A stretch of DNA of 11,094 bases from Bacteroidota bacterium (GTDB lineage Bacteria; Bacteroidota; Bacteroidia; Flavobacteriales_F; PHOS-HE28). The notes beneath the pieces were generated by a model. That model worked only from the letters and a program-made list of their open reading frames with translations. It had not been told where the DNA came from and ran no database searches. Positions 6,834 to 11,094 of the stretch are shown here, piece after piece. The position numbers were made by a program, and so were the translations under genes. Position 1 is the first letter of the stretch; each line of letters opens with the position of its first letter. The stretch covers positions 1-11,094 of the forward strand of contig JAEZCB010000045.1 of the NCBI GenBank assembly GCA_023412755.1. Reading direction: 5' to 3'.

Positions 6834-8120
6834 GTGAACACCTTGCTCATCATCAATGCCAGGGCTCTGGTTGGCGCCCATCCGGCCGGCGCGCGTGTAT
6901 TGCGCGGCGCGCAGATGGCTGATGCCGCGCTGATCGAGAATGGCTGGCTGGCGATCGAGAACGGCCGGATCAGTGGCCTGGGGCAAATGGCCGGACTTCC
7001 TTCTGAGATCTCTCGAAAGGCCGTGCGCACTATTGATGCCAGTGGGCGTTTCATACTACCTGGCTGGTGCGATCCGCATACACATGTGGTCTTCGCGGAG
7101 CCCCGGGAAGGAGAGTTCGTGGACCGGATCAAAGGACTCACTTATCAGGAGATCGCCACCAGGGGCGGAGGTATCCTGAACAGTGCGCGCAAGTTGCATG
7201 GCATGAGCGAGGATGAATTATTCCTCCAGGCGGAACAAAGACTGCATGGAATGATGCAGCAGGGCACCGTGGCCGTGGAAGTGAAGAGTGGTTATGGCCT
7301 GAGCAGGGAAAGCGAATTGCTCATGCTCCGTGTTGTGAAAAGGCTGAAGGATAGCCAGCCCATACCGATAAAGGCCACCCTGCTGGCGGCACATGCCCTG
7401 CCGCAGGAATTCGCCAACGACCGGGAGGGTTACATCAACATGGTCTGCAGCGAACTCATCCCGGAGGTTTCCGCGGAAGGCCTTGCCGATCATGTGGACG
7501 TGTTCTGCGAGACCAACTACTTCACCACTGCGGAAATGGTGCGGGTGATGGAGGCGGGTGCGCGACATGGGCTTCCAGCCAAAGTGCATGTGAACCAATT
7601 CACCAGCATCGGTGGCATACAGGCGGCCTGTGCACACGGTGCCTTGAGCGTGGACCATCTGGAGGTGATGGAGGAGCATGATGTGCGTTCACTGGTGGAT
7701 GCATGGAACAACGGACGGAGCGCTCCCATGCCCACAATGCTGCCCTCCTGCTCATTCTTCCTGCGCATACCCTACGGGCCGGCGCGCACATTGATCGATG
7801 CGGGCCTCCCGCTTGCGCTGGCCACGGACCACAATCCAGGCAGCACACCCAGCGGCAACATGAATTTCGTGTATTCATTGGCCTGCATACATCTGCGTAT
7901 GCTCCCGGAAGAGGCAATGAACGCCATGACATTGAATGCCGCTGCTGCGATGGGGCTTGACCAGGAGTTGGGCAGCCTTACCGTAGGCAAACGCGGTAGC
8001 GTGATCATCACCAGGAAAATACCTTCGCTCGCCTACCTGCCGTACGCCTTCGGCAGTGACAACATCGATACCGTGATCATTGATGGAGCACCCGTCCGAT
8101 CAGGAGAGGTCCTCGCCTGA
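6834..8120 (+). CDS. hutI: imidazolonepropionase
   Basis: HutI is a cytoplasmic metal-dependent amidohydrolase that hydrolyses 4-imidazolone-5-propionate to N-formimino-L-glutamate, the third step of histidine degradation. The 428-residue product has the usual family length. Metal ligands are visible as H82 and H84 in DPHTHVVF, H252 in KVHVNQF and D332 in ATDHNPGS. Other active-site residues recalled from the B. subtilis enzyme are present: R91, Y104, Y154 in KSGYGL, H187 in AAHALP and H275 in VDHLE. One position stands out: Q255 lies where the B. subtilis enzyme has a catalytic glutamate. The GTG at 6834 is the only usable upstream start, because an in-frame TAG lies at 6819-6821. The 3' end overlaps the next gene by 38 bases, and ftcD, the next enzyme of the pathway, lies two genes downstream. 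hutH and hutU are not in the window. Confidence 0.97.
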   Translation: MNTLLIINARALVGAHPAGARVLRGAQMADAALIENGWLAIENGRISGLGQMAGLPSEISRKAVRTIDASGRFILPGWCDPHTHVVFAEPREGEFVDRIKGLTYQEIATRGGGILNSARKLHGMSEDELFLQAEQRLHGMMQQGTVAVEVKSGYGLSRESELLMLRVVKRLKDSQPIPIKATLLAAHALPQEFANDREGYINMVCSELIPEVSAEGLADHVDVFCETNYFTTAEMVRVMEAGARHGLPAKVHVNQFTSIGGIQAACAHGALSVDHLEVMEEHDVRSLVDAWNNGRSAPMPTMLPSCSFFLRIPYGPARTLIDAGLPLALATDHNPGSTPSGNMNFVYSLACIHLRMLPEEAMNAMTLNAAAAMGLDQELGSLTVGKRGSVIITRKIPSLAYLPYAFGSDNIDTVIIDGAPVRSGEVLA

Positions 8121-8877
8121 CCAATGGCGACCAACGCACGTGCGTCCACCAGGGCTGGAGTTCGCCATGGGCATAGCGTTGTTCGCGCTCATCCTCATGT
8201 TCTTCTTCATGGTGCAGTCCATCGTCTTCGTGGCTGGGGTCATGGAGCGATCACCGGAATTCGAGCGCTTCACCTTCTCCACCCTGGAAGATCCCGCCTT
8301 CAGGCAGCGCATGGACCAGCTGATCTTCCATGGCGACCTGGTGGCGCAGGAGGCGTTGTGGAGCGGATCCATCTGCACGGCACTCATTCTGATCACAGTT
8401 GGCCTTTGGAAAAAGAGGAACACCCGCACATTCCTGGGTCTGCACCTGCCACGCCCCAGGCAGTGGTTCATCTGGTTCGGGGCTTTCGCGCTGTTGGGGC
8501 TGGTGGTGGAAGTCCTGACACGCAACGTGGAAGGCTTTCAAACGGATTTCATGGAACGCATCCTCTCCACGCATAGCGACAAGCTGCTCCTTTTCATCGG
8601 CATCGGGCTTATGGCACCGCTCTTTGAGGAGTTCCTGCTGCGTGGACTGCTCTTCGGCTCCATCCGCCATGTCTCAGATGAGCACATGGCGGTGGCCCTT
8701 ACGGCCGGGGTCTTCACCCTAATGCACCTGCAGTACAATTGGATGATCATGCTGCTGATACTGCCCATGGGTGTGGTGCTCGGCTATGCCCGCTCACGCA
8801 GCGGCTCCATTTGGGTGCCGGTATTGCTGCATGTGGTCAACAACAGCCTGAGCGTGCTGCTACCACAGGCACATTAA
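8083..8877 (+). CDS. CPBP family intramembrane metalloprotease
   Basis: This is a polytopic membrane protein of the CPBP (Abi, PF02517; Rce1-like) family of intramembrane glutamate or metallo-proteases. The 264-residue product has a hydrophilic N-terminus (about 1-28) and helices at about 29-54, 92-108, 128-145, 165-181, 203-214 and 221-236. The three family motifs are intact: EEFLLR (E182, E183, R187), FTLMH (F211, H215) and HVVNN (H250, N254). The ATG at 8083 is inside the 3' end of hutI, overlapping it by 38 bases, which points to one transcript and coupled translation. An internal ATG at 8167 after the hutI stop is the alternative; it would start directly in the first helix. Known family members process prenylated proteins in eukaryotes or act in bacteriocin immunity, but the substrate here is unknown. 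Nothing around it suggests a bacteriocin or defence role. Confidence 0.92.
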   Translation: MEHPSDQERSSPDQWRPTHVRPPGLEFAMGIALFALILMFFFMVQSIVFVAGVMERSPEFERFTFSTLEDPAFRQRMDQLIFHGDLVAQEALWSGSICTALILITVGLWKKRNTRTFLGLHLPRPRQWFIWFGAFALLGLVVEVLTRNVEGFQTDFMERILSTHSDKLLLFIGIGLMAPLFEEFLLRGLLFGSIRHVSDEHMAVALTAGVFTLMHLQYNWMIMLLILPMGVVLGYARSRSGSIWVPVLLHVVNNSLSVLLPQAH

Positions 8878-8910
8878 CCTCGGTGCGTATACGCTGTGGC
8901 AACTGCCGAA

Positions 8911-10383
8911 ATGACCGGGTCCGATAAGCGTGGAGTGGCTTCCTTCATGGGCCGGAAGGTATTGATGGGTTATGGGGTCGCGGGCCTGCTGATCTATCTC
9001 ATCACAGCATGGAACAGTATAGGGTACCACCATGCCGATGAACACTTCCAGATCCTGGAGTTCGCTAATTTCAAGCTAGGGGATCCGGGGGTGTCCTCAG
9101 ATGATCTGGCATGGGAGTACAGCGAACGCATAAGGCCGGGTCTTCAGGTGCTCATGGCATGGAGCACCATGCGATTGTTCTCCCTGTTCCATACCGACGA
9201 CCCCTTCACGGTAGCGCTTTTTCTGCGGATGCTCTCCGCCATTGTTATCCTTTACACGCTCTGGGTAGTGGCCAGGGCTTTACCGAACACGGCCCATCAC
9301 CGTTCGGCCGCCCATCTCTATTGCTGTGTAGCGATCCTGCTTTGGTTCCTGCCTTATGTGGGAGTGCGCTTTTCATCCGAGAACTGGAGCGGCTGTCTCT
9401 TTTTCATCGGTGCCGCGCTCATATTCACGCGGCCCAACACTTCCATCGGTGAACAAATGTTGTATGGACTCATACTGGGGCTATCATTCAGTATCCGGTA
9501 TCAATCCGGCATTGCCATCGCCGGACTATGCTGCTGGATGATCCTACATCGGATCAAGGCGGTGCCTGGTGTTCTGCTGGGGCTGCTGGGTGGCATGGGC
9601 GTGGGTGTACTCGCTGATGCATGGCTGTACGGGGAATGGACCTTCAGCGCCTGGCGATATTTTGAGTTGAACATACTTGAAGACCGTGTCTCGGAATTCG
9701 GTACCGACCCATGGTATTACTATTTCCATGGAGTGTTGGAAAAGTCCGATCCCATGATCGGGGGTCTTGCCATGATCGCCATGCTCTTCTTCTGGTGGAA
9801 GAAAAGGGACCATCCCTTTACATGGGCTGCCATGCCATTCTTTCTGGCACACATGCTGATATCGCACAAGGAGGTGCGCTTTCTCTTCCCACTTGCACCA
9901 ATGCTTCCATTGGTCCTTACCGTGCTGCTGATCCAGCTGCGCGAGTATCCCGTCCAATGGAAGCGGGTGGTCTGCCTGATCCTTATCCTGGACCTGCCAC
10001 TGCTTGTGTATACCATGGTACGCCCGGCCAGTCCTCATATACTCGCACTGAAGAAAGCCCAGGAAATGCAATGGCCACAGGCCGTGATCCTCTATACCGA
10101 GCATGATCCTTACAGGGATACGGGCCTGCCCCACCATTTCTATGGAAAAGCGATCCGCATAAGCTCCATCAAGGTGGAGGACCCCGAGCAGATGCTCCAT
10201 TTGGTGGATGATGCGGCTCTGCTTTGGACGGATCGGATCGATACACACCGGATCCAAATGGAAGGGTTGCACGTGGAAAGGCTTTACGGCAGTCATCCCC
10301 AATGGATCACCGATCACTTCAATGTGAATGATTGGGTATCACGTACCAGCATGCGAGCCTTGTACCTGGTAAAGAGACTGTGA
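8911..10383 (+). CDS. GT22-like (ALG9/PIG-B type) mannosyltransferase family membrane protein
   Basis: This 490-residue multi-pass membrane protein resembles glycosyltransferase family 22 (PF03901), known best from the eukaryotic dolichol-phosphate-mannose-dependent enzymes ALG9, ALG12 and PIG-B. Signature blocks appear in family order: HHADEHFQILEFA in the first outer loop, with the presumed catalytic acidic pair D43-E44; WEYSERIRPGLQ; VRFSSENWSG; GLSFSIRYQSGIAIA; YFELNILEDRVSEFGTDPWYYYF, matching the 'FN....S.YG.HPW.WY' block; and HKEVRFLFPLAP (H319-K320-E321). A soluble tail of about 120 residues follows. It is therefore likely to transfer a sugar from a polyprenyl-phosphate donor outside the inner membrane; mannose is an inference from the family. 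It starts 33 bases after the protease gene and probably shares its transcript. ATG at 8911 is chosen; GTG at 8896 and ATG at 8947 are possible. No ribosome-binding sequence decides between them. Confidence 0.83.
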   Translation: MTGSDKRGVASFMGRKVLMGYGVAGLLIYLITAWNSIGYHHADEHFQILEFANFKLGDPGVSSDDLAWEYSERIRPGLQVLMAWSTMRLFSLFHTDDPFTVALFLRMLSAIVILYTLWVVARALPNTAHHRSAAHLYCCVAILLWFLPYVGVRFSSENWSGCLFFIGAALIFTRPNTSIGEQMLYGLILGLSFSIRYQSGIAIAGLCCWMILHRIKAVPGVLLGLLGGMGVGVLADAWLYGEWTFSAWRYFELNILEDRVSEFGTDPWYYYFHGVLEKSDPMIGGLAMIAMLFFWWKKRDHPFTWAAMPFFLAHMLISHKEVRFLFPLAPMLPLVLTVLLIQLREYPVQWKRVVCLILILDLPLLVYTMVRPASPHILALKKAQEMQWPQAVILYTEHDPYRDTGLPHHFYGKAIRISSIKVEDPEQMLHLVDDAALLWTDRIDTHRIQMEGLHVERLYGSHPQWITDHFNVNDWVSRTSMRALYLVKRL

Positions 10384-10414
10384 GTGGCCTTCCATGACAG
10401 CTTGCACACCTTGT

Positions 10415-10422
10415 TAGCTTTG
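10415..10422 (+). promoter_or_regulatory. Bacteroidota-type -7 promoter box for ftcD
   Basis: TAGCTTTG matches the Bacteroidota -7 consensus TAnnTTTG exactly, in the 63-base gap before ftcD. It would place a transcript start near 10428-10430 and give a leader of under 20 bases. The expected -33 TTTG is weak: TTCC at 10390-10393 is the nearest fit. The box suggests that ftcD can be transcribed separately from the hutI-protease-GT22 unit. Confidence 0.6.
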
Positions 10423-10446
10423 CCGCCTCATAGCAAGTAAGAGCCC

Positions 10447-11094
10447 ATGCAGAAGCGCCTGATCGAATGTGTTCCGAATATCAGTGAAGGAAGAGACCGT
10501 GTGAAGATCGATGCGATCGCCGCGGTGGTGGAGACCGTGGAAGGTGTACGGTTGCTGGACATCGATCCAGGCAAAGCCACTAATCGTACGGTGATCACCT
10601 TCGTGGGAGAACCGGAACAGGTGCTCGAGGCGGCATTCCTGCTGATCAGCAAAGCACAGGAACTGATCGACATGCGCAACCATTCGGGTGAACATCCGCG
10701 CTTCGGTGCCACCGATGTGTGCCCGTTGATCCCGATCAGTGGCATCAGCATGGAAGAGTTGGTGCCTTATGCGCACAAACTGGCGGAGCGGGTCGGCAAG
10801 GAATTGGCGATCCCTGTGTACTGCTACGAATTCGCTGCGAAAGAGGAAAAGCGGCGCAACCTGGCCAACAACCGCAGCGGCGAGTACGAAGGGTTGAAGA
10901 ATAAGTTGAAGGACCCTGCCTGGAAGCCCGATCACGGTCCTGCGGAATTCACCGAAAGCGTGGCTCGCAGCGGGGCCGTGGCCATTGGTGCGCGCAATTT
11001 CCTGGTGGCCTACAACATCAACCTGAATACCACCAGCACCCGCAGGGCCAATGCGATCGCCTTCGACATTCGTGAGGCCGGCCGTGTGTTGCGC
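10447..11094 (+). CDS. ftcD: glutamate formimidoyltransferase, 5' part
   Basis: This enzyme transfers the formimino group from N-formimino-L-glutamate (the HutI product) to tetrahydrofolate, giving glutamate and 5-formimino-tetrahydrofolate. The first 216 codons are present and the frame is open at the window edge. The sequence matches the formimidoyltransferase N-terminal and middle subdomains: IECVPNISEGRD (6-17), LLDIDPGKATNRTVITFVG (36-54), HSGEHPRFGATDVCPLIP (79-96), GEYEGL, and GARNFLVAYNINLNT near the end. H83 corresponds by position and motif to the catalytic His82 of mammalian FTCD. The ATG at 10447 gives the normal family N-terminus and is preceded by a -7 promoter box. Whether a cyclodeaminase domain is fused downstream, as in mammals and some Bacteroidota, cannot be seen here. 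Confidence 0.97.
   Translation, partial: MQKRLIECVPNISEGRDRVKIDAIAAVVETVEGVRLLDIDPGKATNRTVITFVGEPEQVLEAAFLLISKAQELIDMRNHSGEHPRFGATDVCPLIPISGISMEELVPYAHKLAERVGKELAIPVYCYEFAAKEEKRRNLANNRSGEYEGLKNKLKDPAWKPDHGPAEFTESVARSGAVAIGARNFLVAYNINLNTTSTRRANAIAFDIREAGRVLR

Noticed and set aside
8083..8877. CPBP protease as part of a phage-defence or bacteriocin system
   Set aside because: No partner genes of such systems are nearby. The motifs are those of an ordinary CPBP family member in a metabolic neighbourhood.
1..11094. CRISPR array, tRNA or rRNA genes, insertion sequences, attachment sites
   Set aside because: No regularly spaced repeats, cloverleaf-like sequences, transposase or integrase motifs, or long terminal repeats were seen on reading the window. 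A covariance-model scan was not possible here.

Overview
The window looks like a chromosomal segment of a member of the Bacteroidota, most likely a Flavobacteriales-type organism with an unusually high GC content (mid to upper 50s % by eye). The evidence is two C-terminal sorting domains of the type IX secretion system (T9SS), which is confined to this phylum; a nucleoid-associated protein of the form common in Bacteroidota; a near-perfect Bacteroidota-type -7 promoter box (TAnnTTTG) before the last gene; and starts mostly without Shine-Dalgarno sequences. No tRNA, rRNA, CRISPR array, insertion sequence or phage gene is visible.

Layout. (1) 1-678, plus strand: the 3' end of a secreted T9SS cargo protein with beta-propeller-like repeats, followed by a good rho-independent terminator. 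(2) 840-1359, plus strand: a decayed gene for a second T9SS cargo, of the choice-of-anchor L family. Its signal peptide, the two edges of the domain and the sorting domain survive in three different frames. (3) 1556-2575, minus strand: a nucleoid-associated protein gene (NdpA/YejK family). Its frame is interrupted by an in-frame TAG 29 codons before what looks like the ancestral stop. (4) 2637-4655 and 4682-6694, minus strand: two tandem paralogous polytopic GT-C glycosyltransferases, probably one operon reading toward the NdpA gene. (5) 6834-10383, plus strand: hutI (imidazolonepropionase), then a CPBP intramembrane protease overlapping its 3' end, then a GT22-type mannosyltransferase-like membrane protein. 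This is probably one transcription unit divergent from the glycosyltransferase pair. (6) 10447 to the end, plus strand: ftcD (glutamate formimidoyltransferase), cut by the window edge and preceded by its own promoter-like box.

How the genes fit together. HutI and FtcD are consecutive steps of histidine degradation (imidazolonepropionate to formiminoglutamate to glutamate plus formimino-tetrahydrofolate). The hutH and hutU genes are not here. The three GT-C enzymes suggest lipid-linked sugar transfer on the outer face of the inner membrane, feeding a surface glycan that cannot be named from the sequence. The 840-1645 stretch carries two independent inactivating lesions and looks like a locus in decay.

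I found no convincing undescribed multi-gene system. The best leads are the in-frame TAG in the NdpA gene, the choice-of-anchor L pseudogene, the co-linear GT-C duplication, the GT22 homologue embedded in a histidine-degradation neighbourhood, and a marked excess of GATC sites.
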